Assembly: GCA_035048485.1 (NCBI GenBank)
Contig: CM068590.1
Span: forward strand, 1,984,001-2,048,000
Direction: 5' to 3'
Source: Pteria penguin
Taxonomy: Eukaryota; Mollusca; Bivalvia; Pterioida; Pteriidae
Length of the DNA: 64,000 nt
A program made the translations under genes and the position numbers. The notes below the pieces were generated by a model. It made no database searches, had not been told where the DNA came from, and worked only from the letters and a program-made list of their open reading frames with translations. How positions within the stretch are numbered: position 1 is the stretch's first letter; each line of letters starts with the position of its first letter. Positions 52,950-63,739 of this stretch are shown one piece after another.

Positions 52950-53500
52950 GCTCCTTGAATCACAGGGGTGACCTTACATTGAGAAATCCCAAGAACTAAT
53001 CCATAATAGACTACAGTAGTAATACGTCAATAATTAAAAGGGAAGACTCGTATCACAGGGTTACCAACATCAAACCTCGATATCTCCACTAATTTTGCAC
53101 GCTTTAACAAAAACCTGGTACCGATCGATCGGGAGAGTCTCTTCTCTTCAATCTTTTTTTTGCACGATTATTTCATTTTGCCTCCAAACGGACGTTTATG
53201 GATACATCGTGCCATAAATAAGGCCGCAATGTCCTTTAATCCGAGTCCGCAGCAAATCTCCTAGCAACGCATCGTTCGTATTCTCTCGGGACATACCATT
53301 AAGAAAGTAATCGAGTCAGAAGAAATACAGTAAAATCTGCGGGAAAAAAATGACAGCGATTTTGAGAAGAGCAGACGAGGGCCATAATTTATTGATCGCT
53401 GTTATTTTTCCCGCAGATTTTACTGTATATCTTCTGACTTCTTCATTACGTCTTGGGAATTTCTCAATGTAAGGTCACCCCTGTGCTTGAATTATGGAGC
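52950..53500. mobile_element. Non-autonomous element with ~47-bp terminal inverted repeats
   Basis: ctccttgaatcacaggggtg, accttacattgagaaatccc and aagaac at 52951-52996 recur inverted at 53450-53500 with a few mismatches. No open frame is present. An inner perfect-looking hairpin is nested near its right side. Confidence 0.65.
53314..53439. repeat. Nested hairpin, ~46-bp arms
   Basis: agtcagaagaaatacagtaa, aatctgcggg and tgacagcgat (53314-53360) pair with atcgctgtta, cccgcagatt and ttactgtatatcttctgact (53395-53439) around a 34-bp loop. Confidence 0.85.
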
Positions 53501-53748
53501 GTGTTTTGTAAAAGCAATTCCTTGGTAAAATCGATTAAGTTTTAAACATCGATGTGTGCGAAATTTGTAAAAATGTATCGGAAAAAAAGAATCACCTTCA
53601 TTTCCGGCATATTTAACAATTTGTAATTTGAGTAACTTCTTTAGTCTCCATTTCTGTACCCGTCTTTTCACACCTTTCCATCCGGTCTATTGTTATCCAA
53701 TAAAGTTTACCGTTACCACGTATGCTATATACATTACATATTATATAT

Positions 53749-53886
53749 AGAATAAGTGTCTAAATTTGTGTTTTGTGGCGTGTATGCAACACATATCAAG
53801 TATATTTATCGTACATATATACGATAAATGTACTTGCTATGTGTTGCATACACGTCACAAAACACAAATTTAGACACTTATTCTTT
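53749..53886. repeat. Long hairpin, ~64-bp arms, 8-bp loop
   Basis: agaataagtgtctaaatttg, tgttttgtggcgtgtatgca, acacatatcaagtatattta and tcgt (53749-53812) pair with 53821-53886 with only a few mismatches around acatatat. The pairing extends a little further into the AT-rich flanks. Confidence 0.92.
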
Positions 53887-55030
53887 ATATATGCGCCACC
53901 TTTCACAATGAACACTCTATTTCGGTCACCTTTTCTATATTTAATTGTATTGTGTACCTTTGGTTGTAGTCACAAATCGGAACAGCCAGCCCAGGTTGAT
54001 AAAATTAGAACATACACAAATATTTTTTTAATCCTTAATTCGAATCAGTATATTTATTTTATTTTAAAAATGTAAAGAATAATGAATAAAACATAAAACG
54101 TTCAAACTTTTACACAAATTTACCCCGTTGTTAAGGAACTATTTATTTTTGCGGTACTACTTGTGTAGTCAGTAAATCGGCTCACAGCTGATCGCTGTTC
54201 GCGGGTAATTTCAGCTAGGCTAGCTTCACTTCCCCAACGTGAAGGTACATTTATTAAATAAACACTGACAACAATTTAATTTTAAAAATTTGTTAAATGA
54301 GTGCAAATATCACACGAAACATATTTATTGATCGATCGAATAAAAGAAGAACGAATATAGAAGTAGTTCGGATCATTAGTATTACTTCGCGCATTATTGA
54401 GGCCGCGCGATGTGACGTCTCGATTGTTATTATACGATGTTATTATACGGGTATGAATTACAACGGGGTTAATTGAGTTCATCTCAGCAAGTTGGTTTAA
54501 ACAGTATTTATTTGTAAGTATTTACAGCAAATAAGTAATGTACAGTACATTCAGATAAGGATTTAGCAACAAGATATAATCTTATATAAAGCCATCTCCT
54601 TTTAAAACTAAATTAATTTTACATTAGGCCATTTCTTGTTAATTTTATGTCTTGCGTCCGCGTGCGGGTAGGTTTTGAATCATTTCCACCAAAAACAACA
54701 AAAAATAAATATCATTAAAAATCACTTTAAAATCGTAATTTCACAAAAGTATTTTGTGTGACGAAAAGTTTTTGCGCGACTCGACTTATACTGAAAAAAA
54801 TTAAGTCTTTTAAACGCTTTTTAATACGATTTTTGAACGTTGTGACAAGTGTCATCATTACACAGAAGATATTTGCAAGGCCCCCACCTCGCGTCGCGAA
54901 AAAACCTGCTTTTTAGCCCCCAAATAAGGGTGAGGATGGCTGGGACGGTAATATGTGTATCACTTTCGCAAAACTCATTAAGCATTCTATCGCATTATCC
55001 ATTTACAGCTGAAAATGAGCAAACTTATTC
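53887..55030. other. Low-complexity AT-rich spacer
   Basis: I see no supported gene. A short 'accccgttgt' inverted pair occurs at about 54122 and 54459. Confidence 0.5.
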
Positions 55031-55035
55031 TCAAA

Positions 55036-56168
55036 TACTTGAGTATGGAACGCCACAACTGCCTTAAGGTAGCTGATCATGTATATAGTATGTTAAAATG
55101 TCATAACATTCGGTGCTTTTAATATAACATAGAGTCATATTGATATAACATGAAGTAGTAATAATATAATGTAAAGTTGTATTGATGTAATGTGGAGTCA
55201 TATTGATAAAACATGATTCATGAAGCCATATTGATATAACATGAAGTCATATTGATATAACATAGAGTCATCTTGATATGACATGGGGTCATATTGATAT
55301 AACATGGAGTCACATTGATATAACATGGAGCCATATTGATAAACCATTGAGTCATATTGATATAATATAGAGTCATGTTGGTATGACATGGGGTCATATT
55401 GATATAACATGTAGTCATATTGAGTCATGTTGAGATTACGTGGAGTCATTTTGATATAACATAGTTATGTTGATATAACGTGCAATTGTATTGGTATAAC
55501 ACAGAGTCATATTGACATAACATGGAGCCATATTGATATAACATGAAGTCATATTGATATAACATGAAGTCATATTGATATAACATCATATTGATATAAC
55601 ATGAAGTCATATTGATATAACATCATATTGATATAACATCATATTGATATAACATGGAGTCATATTGATATATAACATGCTGACCACGTCATATCGGAAG
55701 GTCAAAACGACGTTATGTAAAGGCCATTTGGAAGAACTCGGACTTTTCCTCGCCATACATTTCGCGCCAAACTTCATTTCAAAATTCTACACAATGGCAA
55801 CCACAGAGCCAGAGGACGGTCCCGTGCGGATTGTAGAAACTCTTTGTTATATCAATATGACTCTATGGTATATCAACATAACTATGTTTTATCAATTTGA
55901 TTCCAAATTAAATCTATATAACTCCATGTTATATCAATATGACTCCACGTATATCAACATGATTCTATGTTATATCAATATGACTTCATGTTTTATCAAC
56001 ATCACTCCGCGTTACATCAATACAACTCTTCGTTATATTATTGCTACTTCATAATATATATTAACATGACTCTATGTTATCTTAAAAGCACCGAGTGTTA
56101 TTACATGTTAACATACTAATACATGATTAGCTACCTTAAGGCAGCTGTGGCGTTCCATACTTGAGGGG
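55036..56168. mobile_element. Fold-back element: inverted ends plus inverted minisatellite
   Basis: The ends are inverted copies over about 100 bp: cttgagtatggaacgccaca, actgccttaaggtagct and cggtgcttttaa at 55036-55125 match the complement of 56085-56165. Inside the left arm is a ~21-bp minisatellite (catattgatataacatggagt, 55130-55675). The right arm carries the same minisatellite in reverse complement (55846-56060). A ~165-bp non-repetitive core lies between (55681-55845). The frames within the arms are repeat artefacts. Confidence 0.85.
55796..55846 (+). other. Exon-like start in the fold-back core
   Basis: The core has acaATGG context and encodes MATTEPEDGPVRIVETL before the frame runs into the minisatellite. 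Base composition is much richer in GC than the surroundings. It could be a captured 5' exon or chance. Confidence 0.2.
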
Positions 56169-56274
56169 CTTTACTTGGCGAGTGCTAGGGACAGCTCTGG
56201 TACAAGATTTAAGTGTCCAATAGTTATGTCCGAGAAGACATTGATAAAATGTTTTGTATCCCATTCATCGGGAT

Positions 56275-56830
56275 CTTTATAATCAAATACATACTGTTCA
56301 TTTTTTTAAATTTTAAAAATGTTAGAAATGCTCATCTTTATCACATTGGGGGCAACCTCTCGTTTGAGAGATAATCACTCAAATGAGTAACTATCACTGT
56401 TTTCAGTAATAAATTTCAAGGAATGAACAGAAGTAAACAAGTACTAAAAATGAAATTTTTGAATTATGACTTGAAATTCAAAAGGGCACATGTTTACAAC
56501 ATACTGAATATAGTTTACATACAAGTTTGGTATTTTTAACTTACTGTTTTTGGAGTTTATAGCTGCACAAATGTTGCAGCTTTAAACTCCAAAATGGTAA
56601 GTTGAAAAGGTCAACTTCTTTTGTATTTTATGTTCAGTATATTATAAAGGTGTACCCTTTTAAGTTTAAGTCAAAATTTTGAAATTTTAATTTTTTAGTA
56701 CTTGTTTACTTCTGTTCATTCCTTGAAACTGATTACTGAAAACAGTGATAGTTACTCTTTTGAATGATTATCTCTCAAATGAGAGGTTGCACCCAACCTG
56801 TTTATAATCAAATACATATTGTTTTTTTTT
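56275..56830. mobile_element. Fold-back element with ~210-bp arms and flanking direct repeats
   Basis: The left arm (about 56350-56562: caacctctcgtttgagagat, aactatcactgttttcagta, aaggaatgaacagaagtaaa) is inverted in the right arm (about 56583-56793). A ~20-bp centre (tgcacaaatgttgcagcttt) lies between. Outside lie near-identical direct repeats, tttataatcaaatacatactg at about 56276 and tttataatcaaatacatattg at about 56800. No coding sequence is present. Confidence 0.82.
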
Positions 56831-59510
56831 TTTAATTTTATTTTCAATTCAAGCAAAGACATTGCAATGATCTCAAATTCTAGTCATTATACATTCCATT
56901 TGTTATTAAATTGTTAATTTCTTTAAACAAATCAAGTTTTTCTTATATTTTATTAAGATGAAGTGTTGAAAATGATTTTTGGGGAGGTTTTTTTTGGGGG
57001 TTTTTTTTTGGTTTTTTTTTCCCTGGCTTGCTGGTAGGTTTTTTAATTTCAAGGTGACGCAAAACATAAAATTAACAAGAAATGGCCTTACATTGTGGCT
57101 GAAAAAGTGCATGTATATTCAAACGAAGTTCAAAATATGAAAAAAATAATAATATAAACATCTCAGCAAGTTACATTGATTGTGCATACATATATGTATA
57201 TTTATACAGAGACATAGAAAGTAGTCTATGCCTCTGTTTTATACCATGCTGGATACTAAATGCCTAACATTTCATTTCAAATAAATGTATATGTGTAAAA
57301 TTCGAAGTGTATCTCGAAGTCCTGTATACAGGGGCAAACGTAGTTGTTCAGTACTTTTAATGGAATGGGGAAACACGGGAAATGTTTGTTTGGGTTGATT
57401 TCTTTTTCATATGTTATTAATATATAAATTCCTGAGCCGGCATAAGAATAGCATGTGAGATTTTAAAACCAAAACTTTGTTTATAAGTCCTTGCCAAATC
57501 GTCACATCAAGACGATATCTGAAGGAAAAAAAATAAATATCAAAACTTTGTAAGCTAGTGTACCAGTGGCGGACCCATCGCCATGTGTGACAAGGATGTA
57601 GACTTCCATTCAGGCCAGTATGGTGCCAGGAGTGCGGGAGTGGCCGGTCCATCTCCGGCATAGGGGTCCTGGAGCCGTGGGGAATCAATGGCACCGGCGG
57701 TATGTGACAATCTGGTCCATGATCCCCCCCTGCCCTAAAGATATCTTTCTTAGTTCACAAAAAGACAGATATATAGTCTACTTGAAAGTAGTCTATATCT
57801 CTGCAAAAAGATTTGAAATGATCGATGGAAAGGCAACTGACACTGAACATTGATGGATTTTGATGTGGTTAAAGATAATTTAAATTCGTTGTAATGGGGT
57901 TTTCTTTAATGGAAATCAAGGACTTAATAACAAGTTGTTTATAAGTCCTTGTATAAATCAAACCAAACACAGATCTGAACCAATAATATCCCGTGTCAGA
58001 CCCCCCCCCCCCCTTTCTTTTCTTTGTTCCCCTTTTTTTATTAATCAGAGGAAATGCAGGCGAAAAATATACAGATAAAATTGTATTTTACTCAGCATTG
58101 ATTCCCACGACATTCCTGAGACAACTCTCACAAAGATCGTTATTATGGTAATCTCAAAATTAGACTTTAAATTTATGGATTTATATATATATATATTTAA
58201 ATTGACCAGTCAGAATGCTCATAATATACTGCTCTCCCGCGGATCGAAATCAAAACAAACATGATAGAAGCCTGATCTCTAGAAGGTTTTTCCGATCGTA
58301 AAGAAATCCTTTACACAAGACCTGTATTCAAAGTTAATGACATAACGTATATATATCCAAATTCATAATCTATTCATCAACTAGCTTACAATATATTGAT
58401 TTTTAATTCACGAGTGATCCCGATCTGATCAGACTGACACGTACATGCATACAATACAGTACGTGTACATACAGCATGATTTCAGTGATAGAGACATGAA
58501 ATGTTGATGTTTAACTTGAAATGTTATATCTTACTCCATAGGATTTATCACAAGAATAGGGGAAAAAAGGGGGAGGGGGTGTTAAGGTTAATTACTCCGT
58601 TCATCACTTCATGAAATGAAATCTTAGATCTATATACTGTGCATAGATATTTTCTAGTATTTATTGAGATAAAGATGTTGATATATGTAATGATGTAATG
58701 TATAGCCACCTCTTCTAGTGGCAAATATAAGGGGTGCCCCTTCCTTTTTCGGGCAGTGACACTAAAGGGCAAAATTTGCCCTTCACTGTCAAGGGGCTGC
58801 ATGAAGTTGAAAGGATAATTTATCAATTATGATTATCATTGATTTTTTAAAAAAGAGTGTAAATATTCGTTAATGATCATATTTAAAAATATATATGAAA
58901 AATCAACATTAAAAGTATTGAATAGGAAAAAGGAAAATTGATTAACATTCAGATTGAAAATAAGCTTCTACTAGGAAACTCTTTATAAAGCTGTTATTTT
59001 TATTCACAGAGACCAATCCTGCTCGATAGCCCCAGTTACCATTATAGTATTACATATATAATAGAAATAGGGGCTACTGATTGTGCTTGGAAGTTGGTCC
59101 CTTAGGTTTTATCAGTAGTCTACTATAATGTTTTCAACAATTCGTAATTATGCCTAGTGTGACTATATAGTAATGACGATTTATATAATTTTATTGATGT
59201 TAGAATTAATTGTTGCTCAATTGCCGAAAATCTCAAAAAATCACAATATATAAGATGATCTTATAAAGAAGAAAAGGAGGAAGAAATCAAATTCAACACG
59301 TGGAATGCAGAGATGCAAAGAAAAGTAAGATGGAAGGTTAGAGACTTTTACATTGTTTCAAGTATTATCATCCATTTTAAGTAGTGGTTGAGGGTTTGAT
59401 TATCATACTTCGTTATCCCACTGTTCAGACTAATACATTGGGAACTTTTCGGGTGAGTAGTCTAAAATAAAGCTACATATATGCGATGGAAATCATTCAC
59501 ATAGCCACCC
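56831..59510. other. Spacer with homopolymer runs; one GC-richer patch
   Basis: Poly-T/G runs lie at 56985-57020 and a C12 run at about 58001. A GC-richer patch at 57565-57720 opens with ccagtggcggaccc, like the hAT-type end at 52296, but no second end is seen. A palindrome, aagggcaaaatttgccctt, is at 58765-58783. No gene is supported. Confidence 0.5.
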
Positions 59511-59514
59511 TCTC

Positions 59515-59646
59515 ACTTATGTCACAGGTCATAAATGCAATGAACCTGTGCCTCCTCTGTGTATAATATACTAAAGCATATGCTATTAGCATATTATACA
59601 CAGAGGGTGCGCGGGGGCTATTGCATCTATGACCTGTGACTTAAGT
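59515..59646. repeat. Loop-less ~66-bp inverted repeat
   Basis: acttatgtcacaggtcataa, atgcaatgaa and cctctgtgtataatata pair with the complement of the second half. The centre is the palindrome agcatatgct. A small mismatch patch (aacctgtgcct versus gcccccgcgc) lies in the middle of each arm. Confidence 0.85.
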
Positions 59647-59896
59647 CAGTTCTGGGTTTGAATCCCTCGGTCCTTCTTACCTTGTCATAGCAAGGGAGAT
59701 TAATTAAGGTCTTTGTTTATTAAACGATAAACAAACAAACTATTAATTGTAGTTTTGTTTGTTTGATCCTTCAATCTTCTTTTGCACAGAAATTTATACA
59801 TATGGCGGTTCTCATATGCAACAAACCTATGTGAAGCAGTGAGGGTTCAATGACTTGCCACATGTAACATGATATGAAACATATGACACCGAATAG

Positions 59897-59968
59897 CTAC
59901 CTGTGGGATTTGAACTTGAGACATTTCAATCTAATAACTAAGCTCCCAACAAATTGAACTAGGCTGAA
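59897..59968 (-). tRNA. tRNA-like sequence (probable SINE head), not a functional tRNA call
   Basis: On the minus strand, agcctagttcaatttgttggg resembles a Pol III A box, and 30 bases later caagttcaaatccc resembles the B box GGTTCRANTCC. The acceptor stem does not pair convincingly. I read it as the head of a tRNA-derived SINE or a decayed tRNA. Confidence 0.3.
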
Positions 59969-60199
59969 TCATATATTAAACTGACATATGTGGAACTACA
60001 AACAATATAATGAATATACATACATTGTGTATTTATACAGTATAAATTTGCATATACATGTAGAAGTAATTTTCACTAATGATATGGTAATATGTTGCTT
60101 AGTTTAATTGATATTCATATATAAATATAATAGAAAGCTAAAATGGTTGAGGGAGTAAGAACTATATGTGATAAAATGTCATGAATTATAATTACATGT

Positions 60200-60383
<184 letters not shown>

Positions 60384-60534
60384 TCCTAGCTTCAGTGTAG
60401 CCTTTTCAAGTAAAGCCAGCAAACATGTGTAAGTTTATTTTCTGGCCCATTATACATCCTCTATCAATTAACAATTCACTTTTTCTTATATTTTGTTCAT
60501 AAGGGCCTCGCTTCATAAGCGGCTTCCCTATAGT

Positions 60535-60870
60535 AATCACTTCGTCCGCCCGTCTGTCAACAAAAACTTTAACATTGGCATTATCTCATACGCGGTCACA
60601 AGTAAAACTTTCATATTTTGCAAGTGTGTTCCTTATAACAAGACATTTCCGTCGGTACTAAAATTTTTGATGATGTAGCCTTGACATTGACCTTTGACCT
60701 GCATTTGAAAAACTTTAACATTGACCATAACTATGGAACCGTAAGAAGGAGGGCTTTCAAATTTGGCATGTGTATTTCTTATGGCAAAGCCTTTTCGCTG
60801 TACCAAAAGTTTTGGTTATATAGCCTTGTTATTGACCTTTGACAAGCATTTGAAAAACTTTTAACGATTT
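60535..60870. repeat. Two ~150-bp units 'aaaaactttaacattg...cctttgac'
   Basis: aaaactttaacattggcatt, gtgtgttccttat, tcggtacta and cattgacctttgacctgca are followed by a second unit with the same order (aaaaactttaacattgacca, gtgtatttcttat, ctgtaccaaaag, attgacctttgacaagca). I recall this as a common bivalve interspersed repeat. Confidence 0.7.
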
Positions 60871-60871
60871 T

Positions 60872-61078
60872 ACTCTTTCTACTGGGTGTTGCTAGCAAGC
60901 AGGATATGCTCACTCTCCCTGGACACCTGATCTCATTCCATTATAGCGGTTCACATATGCTCTTCAAGTAGACATTTTTCGTCATTTTCTACTTGATTTT
61001 CATTTTCACTGATTTTTTTTATGTCCTCTGGTTTCTTGATTTTCGGACTTATGGTTTGGATTTATCTATCATCTTTAT
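60872..61078 (+). mobile_element. Penelope-like 3' tail, truncated copy
   Basis: This runs from actctttctactgggtgttg, through gctagcaagcagg, ctgatctcattcc and cttcaagtagacattttt, to ggatttatctatcatcttta. It stops within a few bases of the start of the RNase-like remnant at 61081. Confidence 0.78.
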
Positions 61079-61080
61079 AT

Positions 61081-61241
61081 TTACAGGTTCGTTTGTTAAC
61101 TCTTGTTTAACGACTTGTTCAAGACCGGTTTCTGACAATTCACATCGCCATTTTTTTTTGGACTATGTTTCATGGCCATTGCTCTCATCGGATTATTCCC
61201 CTAATCGTTGTGCCATTGTTTTAAATGTCTAACGCGATTTG
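61081..61241 (-). pseudogene. BECR/PBECR-like RNase-fold family, copy 4 (N-terminal remnant)
   Basis: This minus-strand segment is homologous to 37233-37387, the first third of copy 2. It keeps an ATG with MAQRLG, followed by a stop. The acceptor position reads ttttcaa instead of ttttcag. The rest of the domain, including the His core, is gone and replaced by the Penelope-like tail. It is dead. Confidence 0.65.
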
Positions 61242-61275
61242 AAAACATATTAAAATTGATGTTTATAAACACACA

Positions 61276-61319
61276 TTTTATTTATCTATTTATTTATTTA
61301 TTTATTTATTTATTTATTT
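61276..61319. repeat. (TTTA)n microsatellite
   Basis: About ten tttattta units, absent from the partner near 37420. Confidence 0.95.
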
Positions 61320-61496
61320 GCGATAAATTTTTATTTGAGTTTTTTTTTTTTAATCTCTCAGAGAATCTACATTCTATTTTAACACTCATTGTACATAAAT
61401 ATAAAATAGGAAAATAACTGGTGTCACATGACTATGGTACTAACAACAATGTACCACAGAAGACATTCACGGACCCCTGAAATTCAGAGATGAGAC

Positions 61497-61550
61497 CAGG
61501 TGCCCGGGAGGAGTGAGCGTCTCCTGTTTGGCTAGCCACACCGGTCGTGA
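61497..61550 (-). mobile_element. Fragment of a Penelope-like tail, divergent subfamily
   Basis: ccaggtgcccgggaggagtg, agcgtctcctg and ttggctagccacaccggtc parallel the inner part of the tail at 31275-31330 but stop short of its end. Confidence 0.55.
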
Positions 61551-62344
61551 ATGCCCTGACATACAGACGAAACAATATGATTTAGTACTGTATACATACA
61601 TGAATCTTAACAAACACTGTAGAAAGTGTCACAGCCACATCACATCAGGAAAAAGGGTATAATAACACTTAAGTCAAACCCAGTAATAAATACAAGCAAA
61701 TTGATCAGCAGAGATGCGGCCAGGTTTCGCGATGAAAGTGAACCGTAAAGCATATCTTGCTTTGCTAGATACACAAGTTAGAAATCCAACCATGTCATGC
61801 GGATTGATCACGAAGATGTTGTATCTAAAGATATGAAGGGAAGAAGATACTGACTTAGCTGTATGACATGCAGAGATAAGAAGAATAATGAAAATAATTG
61901 CATAAAAATGAAAATATTCTATTATTCTCTGATTACGGACAGTTACTTGATGTGGCAATTGTCACTCATTTGGTGTGATTATTCAGTTCAGTGGCCCATC
62001 TTCCAAACTCACCAAAAGCAACAGATTGTAGGGAAAGGTACAGACATCTGACTTATCTGTAGGTCAAAAGTCATCAAGGAGATGTACAAAAAACCTTGGT
62101 AACAAAGTAATGCAATGCATCCATTACATTACAAAAATATTCATTGTACGACAGTTGAAATACCGACTTAGGACGGTCAGTTGAGTAATAAACCATACTC
62201 AATTGAAAGATCAGTCATTAAAAGTTTACAAATAATCCTTCATATATAGTTCAAGTTAAGAGTCATAAAAAGTTTCAAGGAAAAACAATGTAATGTAAAA
62301 ATATTACATTTACACGAATTATGAGTATGTGTTTTGTCCTGCAG

Positions 62345-62600
62345 AACAAAACTAAGTTGTCTGATGTGTAGGTATCTCGAGTAAGTTTTCTGGTATGTAG
62401 GCATCTCGACTACGTTCTCTGATATGTAGGTATCTCAACTAAGTCCTGTGATATGTAGGTATCTCGACTAAGATCTCTGGTATGTAGGTATCTTGACTAA
62501 GTTCTCTGGTATATAGGTATCTCGACTAAGTTGTCTAATGTGTAGGTATCTCGACTAAATTCTCTGATATGTAGCCTTGTAGGTATCTCGATCAAGCGAC
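62345..62600. repeat. ~30-bp minisatellite 'tctgatatgtaggtatctcgactaagt'
   Basis: About eight units. The partner region at 39085-39150 has only two, so the expansion is specific to this copy. Confidence 0.93.
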
Positions 62601-63089
62601 AGAGGAGACAAGTTTCAGAGTTTTAATTTGAGAAGATTAAGACAATGTCTGTTAGGAGTCATCATCGCCCTTCTATTCAAAATCAAATTCTGAAACAAAG
62701 GTCTGCATACAGAGGTAAAAAGCTATAATATAAAACTTGTGGGACGTTTTCATCTAGTAGATACCTATAATATAAAATGCTTCATTAACCTCTTTCAAAT
62801 CACTTTGGCATTTAAGATAATGTGAAACTGTGGTCATAAACCCTCGGAAAACAGACAGGATAGCAGGTGACCGTGGGAAATATACGTCTTATATTAAACA
62901 ACCATTTCAGAGCAGCTTAGTTTAATGATCAATCCGGATATCTTGTGTGCTTTTTAACAAGGATTGTTTAAACTATACACTGGTGGCCAGGAAATAATTC
63001 TGTTGGCAGAGATATAATTTTCGCCGTTCAGGAATTATTGGCGAGGGAAGCTGAGACTTCAATAAAAAAAAAAAAGAAAGAAAATGAAA

Positions 63090-63300
63090 TCATGTATACA
63101 TATATCAATTCAGTACACTATACGCACATTTCGAATAGTTCTGTCCCTTCAGTGATACTGTGGGAGTCCAAAGTATAAATACATATATATCAAGAGCAAA
63201 ATTATATCTAAACAGACCTATAAGTGAGAGCCAAAGAAACAATCGAAAAGACAGAGCTATGTACAAAGGAAATACCCCTTAGTTTTCCCTATGTTGTCCC
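63090..63300 (+). mobile_element. Dispersed repeat R3, diverged copy
   Basis: gcacatttcga, cccttcagtgata, caagagcaaaattatatct and aagacagagctatgtacaaa are collinear with 36525-36750 and with 39640-39870. It is shared by both duplication copies, hence older than the duplication. Confidence 0.6.
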
Positions 63301-63739
63301 ATTAAATTTGAAGTATTTAAGACTTCACTTCTTTAGTGATGAGGCTAAGTCTAGTTTTCGGCTTTAATCTGTAAAATTTTCAAATATATGTTATTTTAGT
63401 TAAACGGTTATCAACGGAATGAATATTTCTAAGCCAAAAAGACAGATTATCGCTAAATTATTTCCATTTTGGTCGGATTTATAATCCAAGCTTAATCGTG
63501 GTGATATGATGTATTGACATGTTAGCTGATAGTTGAGGTTGAAGTTATTATTATTATCACTTGTCGTAGTAGTAGTAGTAGTAGTAAAATGGAACAAATG
63601 AAAAATAGTAATTAGAGGAAGATGGTAAAGAAAAACAAAACAAAACAATCGCAACCAACAACCTCCGCCCCCTTTTTTTTCTTTTTGTTTTCTCTAAAAA
63701 GAAAAAAGAAAAAGAAAAGACTGTCAATATCTTAAAAAG

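Larger units (their letters stand above)
61081..63650. repeat. Segmental duplication, copy 2 (partner 37233-40510)
   Basis: Collinear in the same orientation with copy 1, but lacking its insertions at 38245-38940 and 40185-40412. It has a private TTTA tract (61276-61319) and an expanded 30-bp repeat (62345-62600). Confidence 0.85.

Noticed and set aside
54120..54475. Possible TIR element bounded by accccgttgt
   Set aside because: The inverted match is only 10-12 bp over 350 bp and lacks a flanking duplication, so it is within chance.
55198..55449. Frame with repeated 'YQYDSMLYQ' peptides
   Set aside because: It is encoded by the minisatellite arm of the fold-back element, and the same unit is present inverted in the other arm. 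No coding constraint is evident.
57565..57720. GC-richer patch starting ccagtggcggaccc, possible second hAT-like MITE
   Set aside because: Only one end is visible; no matching inverted end or flanking duplication was found.
58548..58826. 92-aa minus-strand frame with 'GHPLYLPLEEVAI'
   Set aside because: It looks gene-like at first, but much of it is encoded by a palindrome (aagggcaaaatttgccctt) typical of a repeat. I could not support a gene.
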